Of a DNA stretch of 64,000 nt, positions 35,405 to 46,172 are shown piece by piece. The stretch's first letter is position 1. Each line of letters begins with the position of its first letter. Made by a program: the position numbers and the translations under genes. This DNA is from Ustilaginoidea virens. Its lineage: Eukaryota > Ascomycota > Sordariomycetes > Hypocreales > Clavicipitaceae. The stretch covers positions 3,400,001-3,464,000 of the forward strand of contig NC_057319.1 of the NCBI RefSeq assembly GCF_000687475.1, given 5' to 3'. The notes beneath the pieces were generated by a model. It was not told the origin of the DNA and made no database searches. It worked only from the letters and a program-made list of their open reading frames with translations.

Positions 35405-36799
35405 GTCCCTCGACGCAGCCCGTGAGCGGAGCATTTATAGCCTCCAAGTACACGAACTTGCTCCACCTCCCTTCCTGTGTGCTACGACCACTCTATTTAA
35501 TCACCATATAGATTGCTTTCACGTATCATGACGACTCTTCTCACGACCCTCTTGGACCAAGACTTTTGAAGCCACACCCGCGTTTGCATGGAAGCGAGAT
35601 AGACCATGACACTCGATGTATTTCATCTTTCTTTACGTGCTGCAATGCTCACCACCCTGCTCTGCACCCCTGGGCATTCCGACTATCCTATTCCTCCCTG
35701 TTTGGGCGATTATGGTACAACTTTGCTTCGCATCTGGGGTTATCTATCTGTTTTTTTTTCCGTCCCCATTCTTTTTTTATTTCATCTTTCTCCCCCTTCC
35801 CCTCTGTTTTATTTGATGTGCTGGAACTATTGGCGGAGGCGTTGTTGGGAACCACCGTTGGTGTTTTGGCTTGCTTGAGACGCATGTGGTCCTGGTCGTG
35901 CACGGTCTAGGCTACCTTGGGTACCTTACCTCTAAGGTGCCTGCTTAAGTACCTTGGACTTGGGAAGTGCACAGGGTCATCAGACGGCTGGTTTTTTTCC
36001 TTTCTTTTTTTTGGAATGAAGATGGTTAAGAGGATCAATCACGCTGCATTTGATAAGCGAGGCTTGGCACGGCACCCTGGTAGAATGCAGCATATGCATA
36101 AATTCATGTCATTACAAAGCCTCTGCGTTTCGCGCGTGTTGCCATGTTGAACGGCCACGACGATACGGCCACGATACGGCCACGATACAGTCACGATACG
36201 GCGGCAATCCAAAACCACAGTCAAGCCATGCACATGATTCCCTGCTTGTTCGCACTCTCGGCACGCCATTCGCCCCTGGCCTTGTAGGTCACATTACCTT
36301 GGTACCTAGGTTTACCTAGGTTAGGAGGTAGGTAATTGATAGTCCGCAAGTCTATTGTAAGAAATTCCATACGATGCCAATACAACCCGCCTCCCGCCCC
36401 CGTCACCTACATGGACAAACGGCTCGTCGCCTCCTGACAAAAAACTACCCGACATGAAAAGAGACCAGTCGAACCAAATGGGGGAAGAAGTAAGTTTGTT
36501 AAAAAAAAAAAAAAAGAGAAAAAAAGAGAAAAAAAATTACCAAGAGCCGGTGCGACAGTGCTCGCAAGCTCCTTCCGACCGCCACCTCCTCTTGAAAGAA
36601 TACAGCCAGCCGAAGAGACATGCGGGAAGAAACGCCTGGAAATGCCGAGGAGACACGCCGAAACTGTATGCAAACCGAGCGGGCTCTGTGGCACAAAATA
36701 TGCCAGTGATGCAATGAGAAGGAGCAGCTAAGCCCGGAAAGGGGGGCCGGGTAAGAGGCAAAAGCGGTAAAGAAAAAAAAGTAGCCAAGCTTGTGGTTT
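35405..36799. other. convergent 3' spacer between the RBR ligase and EXO1
   Basis: No gene. It holds two groups of GGTACCT/CCTAGGT motifs (35912-35955 and 36295-36335), a short ACGATACGGCC tandem repeat (36158-36202) and an A run (about 36502-36515). Confidence 0.6.
36158..36202. repeat. ACGATACGGCC tandem repeat
   Basis: Four units of about 12 bases (CACGATACGGC with single-base variants) in a row in non-coding DNA. Confidence 0.75.
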
Positions 36800-39190
36800 T
36801 TACGAAAACGCGAATCGAGACAGGTCCAGCTTCCGCGCGGGCAGCTCCGCTTCCTCTTCAGCCTCCCCGTCGCTATCGGGCACCATGTGATCCTCGCTCC
36901 CGCACTGTCGGTTGAGTGCTTCGACCTCGGCCACGTCTACCTTGGGTAGCGGCACGAATGACGGGTTCGCGGGCAGGCCCTTTGCATTCTCTTTGCCAAT
37001 CTTGGTCCTTGGCTGGGGCGGTCGTCGCGGCGATTCCGACGCGTGGTTCGCGCGAGCGCCTAGTCTCTGCAAGGGGGTAAGCCGTAAGCCGGCTGTCGAG
37101 GGCGCAGTGGAGGGAGTGGGTGCCGTGCTGAAGACGGACGACTGAAGAGACGTTGACGAGGCAGGCGTGCTGGTAAACGAAAACCGGCTCAGGTTTGGCC
37201 GCGACGGTGTCGTAAGCGACTGTCGCTTGGGTTTCGCCAGCGGTGGGGGAGGCATGCCGTTGCTGGCAGGTCCAGGCCCAGCAGCATCTGCTGGCTTGTC
37301 GTCGCGGTTTGGAGATTTGATGCTCATGCTTGTTTCCTGGCTCGTCCCCTGGCTCGTCCCCTGGCTCGTCCCCTGGCTTGTTGTTGTGCCCCGCCCAGAC
37401 GTCTGGGAACCGTCGTCAAAGATGACTATGGATTGGTCTCGTTTGCTCGCAGAGTTCCAACCTTCGAAATCCGGCAGAGCACGGAGGCTGTCCTCGATCG
37501 AGTCGTCCGAGAACAAGTACGCATCACTCTTTGACCTGACCGGGCTCCTTTTCGCCTTGGAGAGCGGAAAGAACTTGCTCTTCTTTGGCGAGCCAACGTC
37601 TTCATCATCCCCTTCACACAATCGCGCCTTCTTCTTGGGCCTGTTTGGAGGCTCTGGCTGTGGGACGGCCGAGGTTGACAATCTCGCCGAGTCATCATCA
37701 GACGGTCCCGTTGAGGCTGAGCCGCTTGCGGCTGGTGTGAGCATACTCGATACGGGCTCTGTGCGCCGACGTTGAAGTCTAGGAGACGTTCTGAGAGGGG
37801 AGGGACCTTTTCGTCTGGAATCGGGGCCTGTCCTACCCGTTATCCCATCTAAATTATCGACATAAGGCCGCGGCAAAGGGAATACGCGAGGAACCAACCC
37901 CCCGTCGGTGATTTGCGCGACTCGCTGATGGTCAATGGAGAAGCAGTTGCTGTCCATTTCGCCCATGGGTATTCTGTTATGGCCCTTGAAGTAGGACGTT
38001 ATGGGATTGCGAAGCGGCTGGCTCGCGATCGAAGTCTGAGAATGCCTCCGCTTAGAAGGCGTTGTGACGATGACCATGGGCGTCTTAGTGATCGGGTTGA
38101 GATCGCCTGTGGCTATAGCCTTTGCCAGCTCTGCTTCGACATGGGCACCAATAAAGGGCATCTCCTCTGCTGTTCGACTTCCATCGAGTTCAGTCAAATG
38201 AACCAGCTCCCCTTTTCGAGGGCAAAACACCCATTGATGCAGAAAAGTCAGCTCGGCCTGATAGAACTGTGTCAGGTAGTTTTCCGATATGCGCTTGCCC
38301 TCCAGTTGGAGCATGCGAACAACGCGCTCTGGGGTTTTGGACTTGCGAAGCATGCGATAGGCCGTTTTCAATCCTATGCCAGGCAGGCCGTCTAGATAAT
38401 CGCAGCCGCTCATGATAGCCATCCTCCGAAAGTCAGTGTCGGACCACCCAGTCAGGGACACCTCTTTGCAAGCGCAAAAGTCGCGCCGATGAATCTCCAT
38501 GCAATTGCCGTATTGATCGAGTTTGGTCAGCAGCCGTTTAGCTCCAAATACAAGCAGATCCGAGTCGTCAGAGATAATGCCCTTGACCAGACCCTGGCGT
38601 TCCAAATAAACTAGCTGGGCGTCGGCTTCGTAGGGAGCCACCACATATGGAATACCCATCCGCTTCAACTCCTGAATCAAGGTTGATGCCATCTCCGGGG
38701 TGACGTCGATACACTTCTGAAACTCGTGGGCAGCTTGAGACGATTTGCCCGCTTGGAGGAACTCAGTGGCAAGCTTTTTCCTCTCCGCTCGTTTCCTGGC
38801 TCGCGATTCCTCAGTGGCGGCTTTACTGGGGAGAAAGTCGCCGTCGAATACCATGTAGGGGGTGACACCGAAATGTTGTAGCATACGGACGCGGTGCAAG
38901 GCTGCATTCACATATCTGAATTTGCCAAGTCAATTAAAGGGAGCAGTTAGCAACGAGAAATAGATGCTTACTTCCTGGTTGGTTTGCCTTGACCCAGTTC
39001 AACGGCGCATGAATAAGCAGCGCGATGCAACCACCCATACGCGTCGACTGCAAGCGTTTCGCCTTTGCACTTCTTGAGCTCTGTTGGACGTTGAATGGAT
39101 TTGAGCAGCGGCAGCAAACCTGTGCAAGGTTAGGCCCAGGGTACAGAGTGTTTGCCATAAGATTGCAAGATACGAACCGGACACGCCCAT
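36800..39190 (-). CDS. EXO1: exonuclease 1 (Rad2/XPG-family 5' to 3' nuclease)
   Basis: Three exons, 39190-39178, 39119-38972 and 38915-36800, encode 758 residues, the usual Exo1 length. The XPG N region (MGVSGLLPLLKSIQRPTELK, Asp30 in VDAYGW, FDGDFLPSK) and I region (PYEADAQLVYLERQGLV, ISDDSDLLVFG, MSGCDYLDGLPGIGLKTAY) are complete, with the metal-binding acids in place. The C-terminal half is disordered, Ser/Pro-rich, and carries four GTSQ-type units that make an SQ cluster. Exo1 resects double-strand breaks, excises mismatched strands with MutS/MutL homologues and processes meiotic recombination intermediates. The first exon has only 13 coding bases and its intron uses a GTTCGT donor; the joined sequence MGVSGLLPLLKSI leaves no doubt. 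It is divergent from TMA16. Confidence 0.96.
37336..37381 (-). repeat. 12-bp coding minisatellite in EXO1
   Basis: On the plus strand the unit CTGGCTCGTCCC is repeated three to four times in frame. On the coding strand it specifies Gly-Thr-Ser-Gln repeats. Confidence 0.9.
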
Positions 39191-40802
39191 TGTGAATAGC
39201 TACGCACAACGCCGCAGCTGACGGTGGCTCTCCCGCCGAGTTTTATGATGCTCGATAGAATGAAATCGTACAGTGACTTTGTAGGAGCCGAAATTTTTCT
39301 TGGGTCAAGCGTCCAGTTTCTGAGGCAGCTGTGGTTTCAGAGACTCGGAGCAACCCAAGGCGTGAAATATTGGTGTTGATATGAATCTCGAGCTTTGAAG
39401 GTGGTGGGTTTTGACACGTGAGGTTGAGAAGCTGAGGCGATCTCAAGACGAGTTTCCGCGACGGAAAAGTTGCTTCTCTCAGAAATAAAGAAAGAAAGCA
39501 AAGAGAGCCGTGAGAGTTGTGGCTGGAGCAAAATGCCAGGAGCGAAGCTGATCGTGGAGGCCCGTCACGGGATGCAGAGATGGCGGCAATTCGTGGCCGA
39601 CGTAACCAAGGGTGTCGAGGGATGACTTTCTAGCCAAAAGAAATGCTCGCGTTTGTTTCCGAGTGGAGGTCCGAACATGCTCGTGGCAGGAAGTCAGTCG
39701 AGGTGGTAGAACGCTGAAGACCGAGGTTGACGTTGTGGTGAGGCAGCGAACGAATATCGCGTGCCTCGACACCGCCAACAACAGATTCCGCACGACCAAC
39801 GAGTCCCGACGCACGTGGAGAAAGAGCGCCACGGAGCGGCCGAGGGAACAACAGAGTTCCAGAAACTAAAAAAAAAAAAAAAAGGGAAGAATCAGCCGGG
39901 GGAATCAAAGTCTCTCTTGACGCGTCATGTCATGATGGGAAGCAGTGAGAGGCAGCAAGACAAGACCCAAGACCAACAAGTGACATTTGAGCGGGTTGAA
40001 GAATCAAGGCGGACATGGAGCCTCGTGCCCAGTTCCAACGCTGCGACGCGTTGATACTACTTGTTACAAGGTGGACTGGGGTTGATAGGCGAAGCTGCCC
40101 CGGGCACCCACTGAGAGTGCAAGTTGCTGGAGGTACATACGGTACGGAGTACATGCCTTATGTAATTGATGTTTACATCTGGCTATCGATTCAGGAACAT
40201 GGCTGCCAATCAATTGACTCCCTTAGCGCAAGGACGCCCGGCAGGTGGGGCGGCAGGTCCACCCAGGGCCAGGCGCTGCAGTGGGTGCTGTGAGTGCGGA
40301 GTACATGTATGTACCAGACTCCAGACTTTATCAATTTATGTCAACTGCATGTACGGATAGGTACAACCTACCAGACATAGACAGACACTGGAGTCCTGGC
40401 TGGGCATTCGACATACCGCAAGGCATCACATCGAGTGGCCTGGCTATCCCGCGGGTTCAATGTCCACATATCAGAAGAATGCAGGCGAGTTCAGCTTGCA
40501 GGGGTTTACGGTCTCTGCCGTAGGCTCTCTACTCTCAATTTCTCAAGTGAAGCCTGCCGAGGACCCATTCAGATGCCCAATCGGCCATTGGAGTTAATCT
40601 GGTGGGGGCAATGGCAGGACCAAGACCAAGCCACTGACTAGTGGCGGCCCATGCATGGCTGGCTGATCAGAAACCTCAAAGTTCCACCATCCCAAGTGCC
40701 GTCACCAAACCTCGAGTTTTATTCGTTGGACACATTATAGCTCTCAGAAGTCTCCCATCATTTATTCTCGCGGCTTGCAGCTCGTGCTCATGCACGTCCA
40801 AG
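39191..40802. promoter_or_regulatory. divergent promoter region between EXO1 and TMA16
   Basis: No gene. It contains an A run (about 39869-39883), TACGGAGTA at 40143-40151 and a near copy (CGGAGTACATG) near 40297. Confidence 0.55.
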
Positions 40803-41577
40803 ATGCCAAGCTCCCTACAGAAGACCCGCAAGCAAATCGCCAAGAAGCGCAATGGAGAAGTTAATGCCCTTCACGCCAAATCGAGGGACTCGATGCGCCT
40901 GCACAAAGCTGGAGTCCGAGACCAGAGATTAGAAAAGCTCGCGGCTGCTAGAGCTAGGAGGGAACAACCCATTGGTACGGGCCAATGTTTTAGTCAATTG
41001 ATGTTCACCACATTTTTTCGCTCCGCCCATGTCCTTTGCTGGGGCAACTTTCTGACAGGCTCTGTTAGTTGATCGAGTGGCATTCTTCCAGCAGTGTCTC
41101 GCTGAAAAGGATAATATGCCCTTTGGCGTGGAAGCTGTTCAGTCCTCGATCCAAAAGTGAGACCAAACGTGATCTTCCACCACCCCATGATGACAGGTGC
41201 TCAGATTTCGACAGGTTTATTCATCAATATGACGAGGAATATGACTCCATCAAAAAGGTCCGGCGTCCAGGTCGACCCGCCAGTGCCAGAGAGGACATTC
41301 TAAAGGCGAAGATGGGTGCGTTGGAAATAGAGTATCAGAGAGGTTTCGGTTCGTTGCATCCCATCCCCTCCCTCCCCCCCCCCTTCCGATTCTTCCTCCT
41401 GAATCAACTGTGACTCATATCCGTTCAGTTCTCCCAGACTTCATGTCTGATCAAAGCGCAAAGCTTCTGGAAAATTGGAAGGGCGAATGGGCTTACTTGG
41501 CGACATTATCATGGATCAAACTATCGAGTGCTGGCCAGGTCAGACCAGCTGAATTTCCTTCAAAGGGCATTAGCTAA
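40803..41577 (+). CDS. TMA16: Tma16-family ribosome-associated protein
   Basis: Four exons, 40803-40974, 41069-41156, 41215-41348 and 41429-41577, encode 180 residues, matching the family (178 in yeast, from memory). Marks are a basic start (SLQKTRKQIAKKRNG), HAKSRDSMRLHKAGVRDQRLEKL, VDRVAFFQQCL, FIHQYDEEYDSIKKVRRPGR and the C-terminal LLENWKGEWAYLATLSWIKL. Tma16 joins late nuclear pre-60S particles and is found with translating ribosomes. For exon 3 the acceptor at 41214 was preferred over one at 41196: it gives a 58-base rather than a 40-base intron and restores the usual spacing before FIHQYDEE. The third intron uses a GTTCGT donor. The gene shares its upstream region with EXO1. Confidence 0.88.
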
Positions 41578-42389
41578 AACACGCTGCGCAATTGACATGC
41601 CTGTTGAGTTCGTGGGTGTGGCGCCGAGCTCAGAAGCAGCCCTGAGCCCAACTGGTGCAACAATCCTTTCGCAAACCGTGAAAATGCCCTCAGTGCCAGA
41701 GACAAAAGTTCCCACACAAGCGGGGGTTTCCGCTGTCAACGGCGGCACCAACGGCGCTTATTGATGCTATTTACTGCATCGCAGTTCCAGACAGCTACCG
41801 CAGGTTCTCACCGCAGGTTCCCGATCATTGTGAAGTCGAAAGTATGGCACCTGTCTTCAATGAACACAAGATAGATATTCAATGGGCCGCTTACCCTAAC
41901 ACAAAGGAGTGTTTCCGGCGTTGGAAGGAAACAGGTTATCAATCTCTTTTGGAGCCGTGGAAACTTTAACGAGGGGCGGATACTGTAGTGATTTTTCTGC
42001 CCATCAGATGAGGCAATGCTTGCAAGAGGAAAGTGATGCACCGAGGCCAATATCATTGAAACCGCACGAAGAACATGAACAATACACTCTCGCCTCTCCC
42101 TAATGGGTTTTTGTTTCTTTTACCCCCGCCAAACAAGTTACGCCAGAATCCGACATTTGTTGCCTTCTGTCCATTCTGATTCTGTCGAAACTCTCCACCT
42201 TCCACCGCCCCATGAAGGTCACGTGCTCCCAAGCACCCCTTGTTGATCCATTCCGCTACGCTAGCTGGTTTCGGGCCTACGGCCCCCTTCAGAAAGCAGC
42301 TTCTAAAAATTTCGGAGCTGCTCTCGTCCACGCTCAACTTTTTTCCCGCTGTACTCCGTACGATCAATCGTGTTGCATACGCCATCAAA
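41578..42389. other. spacer: TMA16 3' region and MAM33 promoter
   Basis: No gene supported. It has a CACGTG E-box near 42221 and TACTCCGTA at 42352-42360, only 30 bases before the MAM33 ATG. Confidence 0.55.
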
Positions 42390-43387
42390 ATGTTCGCTCT
42401 TCGAAGATTTGCGCGATCAACCCCTCGGGCCATGACCCGCCTCACCAGCGCTTCGTTGCGATCTGGTGTTGCCCGCCCTAGCTCCTTGGTGACAACTCGG
42501 GTTGTGAGCGTTGGACCGGCAGCTCGTGCTGCTTTCTCAACAACTGTCGGTCGCCGCGCCGCTGACGGCGAGACTGATGAAGAGCTCTCTGCCAAGCTGG
42601 AAAGTGAGATTCAGATTGAAGAAGAGATGAGGGCTCAGGAGCAGCAACCAGCCAGCATCCAAGATTTTTTGGAAAATACCCCCTTCAAGCTGCTTGACAC
42701 CCCTGGACAAGAGGTAGTCAAGTTGGTCCGTGATTTCGGCGACGAAAAGTAAGTCGACGCCGTTGAGGTTTCTGCGCTGCCCTGGTTTTTTAGTGCTGCA
42801 TATGGGCCAGGGATGAAATCAAATCTTGCTGACCGGAACACGTGTGCTTCAGGATCACTGTTAGCTTTTCAATCGCCGACATCACCAGCTACGACCCCTA
42901 CTCGGATGAAGCCGCTTTGGAGGAAGAAGAGTTTGAAGACGCGGCACAGTCTCCCGGCAAGCAGGCTGATACCTCTGGCCGCCCTGAGGAGGAGATTGAG
43001 GAGGCAGAGGACGAGCTCGATGACGAGGCCGCTGCCCCCATCAACCTGTCCATCATCGTTGAGAAGCCCGGCAAGACTGCTGGTGCCCTGAACATTGACG
43101 CCATCGCCCAGCACGGCAACATCGTCGTCGAAAACTTGTTCTTCTACGAAGACGCCAAGGTCGCCAAGATCGAGAGTCCCGAATACGCCCAGAAGCGCGC
43201 TGACGTCTATCCTGGCCCTCCCTTTGGCAGCCTCGACGAGGACTTGCAAGTCCTGATGGAGCGCTTCCTCGAGGAGCGTGGCATAACGCAAGCCTTGGCC
43301 GTCTTTGTTCCTGACTACGTCGATGCCAAGGAACAGAGAGAGTACATCCGATGGTTGAACCAAGTCAAGGGCTTTGTCGATGCCTAG
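42390..43387 (+). CDS. MAM33: Mam33/p32-type mitochondrial acidic matrix protein
   Basis: Two exons, 42390-42748 and 42853-43387, encode 297 residues. The first 55 residues are rich in Arg, Ser and Ala with no acids (MFALRRFARSTPRAMTRL...), a clear mitochondrial presequence. The mature part is acidic, as usual for the p32/gC1qR fold: ESEIQIEEEM, PFKLLDTPGQEVVKLVRDFG, ITVSFSIADI, an acidic loop (EEEFEDAA ... EEEIEEAEDELDDEAA), then NLSIIVEKPG and the C-terminal YPGPPFGSLDEDLQVLMERF and LEERGI. Mam33 forms a doughnut-shaped trimer in the matrix and supports mitochondrial translation and oxidative growth. A TACTCCGTA motif sits immediately before the start codon. Confidence 0.95.
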
Positions 43388-44276
43388 GCGCAAATAGGAC
43401 GGCGGCAACTGTAACAATACGTGTAAATCACCTCACCCATCTCCACTTCACTGGCCCTTCCCTGGCCTTGCCATCTGGACAGAAGCGGATCTTGGGGCGC
43501 ATGGTTCAATTGAATCTTGTCTTGGTATGCTGACTGACGTTTTTATTCTCAACTTGAAGTCGTTTTGGAAGAGACGGATCAAGCCCGCGTCAATCGCTCC
43601 ATGAGGACAAAATGGAGCTCGATCTGTAATAATATGCACAGTGCAAATCTGCTTGTCAAATGATGGGGAAACCTTCAAATAAGCTTTTTAGCGGGGATTT
43701 GTGGATGATGTGAAGAAATTCTCTGAAACAACTTCCAACGTCTATGTACCGTACCTGCGTCATGTGGTGAATCATGCTGTCTGAACACACAAAGAGCTGG
43801 AATCTGACGACTACTAGTCACGGGGTTTGAGGTCCAAACACCGCCTCTTGCTGATGCACCTCGAGGTGATCCGTCTCAAGACTTGCCCAACGCTGAGAAA
43901 ATCCACCCGCTGCTCAGCAACCCAGCCCTTGACCAAGAAAAAAAAAAAAAAAAGACACAGAGATGAAAACCGCAAGCCCCAACGATTGACTCGTCAAAGA
44001 ATGAAAGCTGGGAATGCATGTGTTGCTAAGCGCTTAGTGCATCAAGGCCTTGGTCGGTAGTGGCGAGCAAACACTGAATGCTGAAGCTGCAGAGTCTATG
44101 ATTTCCCCATCAGGCCATGCACTACATGTGTTGTAGATTTTCTGTTTTCTTTCTGTCTTTCTTTCTTTCTTTTCTTTTCTTATTTTTTCAAAAAAAAAAA
44201 AAAAAGCAGAAAAAAAAGAAAGAAGATATGAGAAACCGAAACCATGCACTCATCAAGGCATAGTATCGTAGGGTCT
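43388..44276. other. convergent 3' spacer between MAM33 and the oxysterol-binding protein gene
   Basis: No gene. A-rich runs lie near 43937-43953 and 44190-44205, with a CTTT microsatellite around 44150-44180. These are consistent with facing 3' UTRs. Confidence 0.6.
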
Positions 44277-46172
44277 TCACGCTATGCCCTCCATTGACCA
44301 CTCGCCCTTCTGGGCCCGTTCTATAACCTGCTTGCCCTTTGCCGTTAGGTCTGGCTTGCCGCCGTTGCCTACAGTGTGCTCAAAAAAGACGGGCTGCCAG
44401 GTTACATTGTTCTTTTCACGCTCACGGGCCTTGGCTCGCTGTTGTTCTTCGAGCTCCACCTTGATGTCGGTGGCTTTGGAGTATTGTTTGGCGAGAATGG
44501 CTTTGGTGACACCTCCCCAGAGTGTGAGGGATTCGTTGGGACGTTGCTTGTCTTCGGGAGGAAGTATCTTGGACGCGACGTGCAGAGGGGCGAGATCGAT
44601 AATTGTGTATTGATGCTCAGGAGGAACGGATTTCTTACCACGTCAGTCAGCGTTGGGGACCACCGTGAAAGCAAACAGGGGCAAATCGGGGAGGCGCGTA
44701 AATGTGACTTACAAGTGGTTTGGATCCCAGCGTGAAAACCACCTTCTCCCGCCATGGGCCGCTTAAGCGAGCGAGCACATCTTCTTCGGCAACATCCTGG
44801 ACCCGAGACTTGTCGTCGTTTTCGGGATCGTACCTGAAGATGACGCCGTCAATCTTGTTTGTGGTCCGGCCTAGCCAACCCTCGTCCACGTAGTGAAGAA
44901 TGGCCTTTATTTTGGTCTCGGGACAGGTGATGTAGGCCATTTCGCTGACCGATACGCTGAGAGAGCCGCGCAATATGCCGCCAAGATGAGCAGCTGGATG
45001 CGTCAGTTGGTAAGTCTCACCACCAAACTTATCCAACGAGATGAAAATGCCCATGTTGTGCTCGCCGGGCAGGACCTTGACAGAAGTGCCCGTGAACTTG
45101 GCCGTGATCTGGTCAAACCCTCGAGCTGTCAGGCCCCTGTCGGGGCACGCGATGTGGAACGCGCTCACCGGAGGGTGGTGGGATGTTTGTTCGGTAAGAT
45201 ACGAAACCCGAATCCGCTTGCTATCTGGTGTTGAGGTGCCGTGTTTGGGCACGGAAAGCGAGACGTTCGACTCGCTTTTGTCGCTTTTGTCGCTCTTGTC
45301 GCTTTTTGGAGGTACTTTGAAGCTTCGCAGGGAGGCCTTATCCGAGCCTGATGCAGAGAAATTCAGCTCGGCCGTTTCGATTCTCGGCGCATTGTCTTCC
45401 GTTTCCCAGTTACACTGCCGACGTGATGACGTGTCAGCAACCGCAAATTCACGGCCCATGACTTCTCCTCTTCAACCACCCGCACTCCGGCGCTCCATAC
45501 AATGATGGCTTGCATAAGTGCTGCATGCAACATACCCTGAAGAATTCACCCAAGCAGGAGTTGTATGGTTTACAGGGCTTGCCCTTGGCATATTTCAGGT
45601 CTTTTGTCAGCCAAAAGCGAATCACTTCCAGCATACGGTCGAGGGGCTCGTCTGAGGTACCGATAGCGACGAAGGCGTTGGGGGCGTCGAGATAAGTCCA
45701 ATATTCGAGGTTCGGGGTTGGCTCCAGAAGCTGCGAAGGAAGGGAGAACCTAACAGAGGCGAGATCGGAGACGCCGATGAACCTGGCTCCTCAGCAATAT
45801 CAGCTAACTCATGCCTTTCTCTCGTAGACACAATGCGAACATGAGTGTCTGCCGTCCTCATCTCATCTTCGGCAACGGCATCGCAGACGATTGCATCGCT
45901 GCATCTGTTCTGGCTCAGAAGTCGCCCGTTGAGATTTGTAGGGTTCGAGTTTTGCGCGGTAGTATTGGTCAGAGGAAACGCTGCTCCATCTCGCGCTTGG
46001 CGACGAAATGAGCGCTCGGGGGGTTGGAAAAGAAATAATTTACAAAAAAAAAAAAAAAAAAAAAAAGCGGCACGTACTTCTTCAAGATTCCTAGAAACGT
46101 TCGCAACTTGGAGCCATCATTCTGCGTTTCGTCCGGCGCATCGACCTTGGACGGTGCTGTCGATGACGACAT
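44277..46172 (-). CDS. short oxysterol-binding protein homologue (Kes1/Osh4 type)
   Basis: Four exons, 46172-46078, 45782-45536, 45414-44713 and 44615-44277, encode 460 residues. It consists of the lipid-binding ORD alone, without PH, ankyrin or FFAT parts: lid region (KLRTFLGILKKFIGVSDLAS), FSLPSQLLEPTPNLEYWTYLD, PYNSCLGEFFRCNWE and the OSBP signature EQTSHHPPVSAF (about residues 189-200, with the His pair that contacts PI4P). A KSDKSDKSDKSE repeat is inserted ahead of the signature. Proteins of this type exchange sterol for PI4P between membranes and in yeast restrain Golgi export and polarised exocytosis. The first intron is long (295 bases) and holds an A/T run of about 24. The neighbour transcribed away from it is the exocytosis regulator SRO7. 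Confidence 0.92.

Noticed and set aside
41157..41196. 40-base intron in TMA16 with acceptor at 41196
   Set aside because: Too short for a typical fungal intron and adds six residues not expected before FIHQYDEE; the acceptor at 41214 keeps the same frame and fits better.
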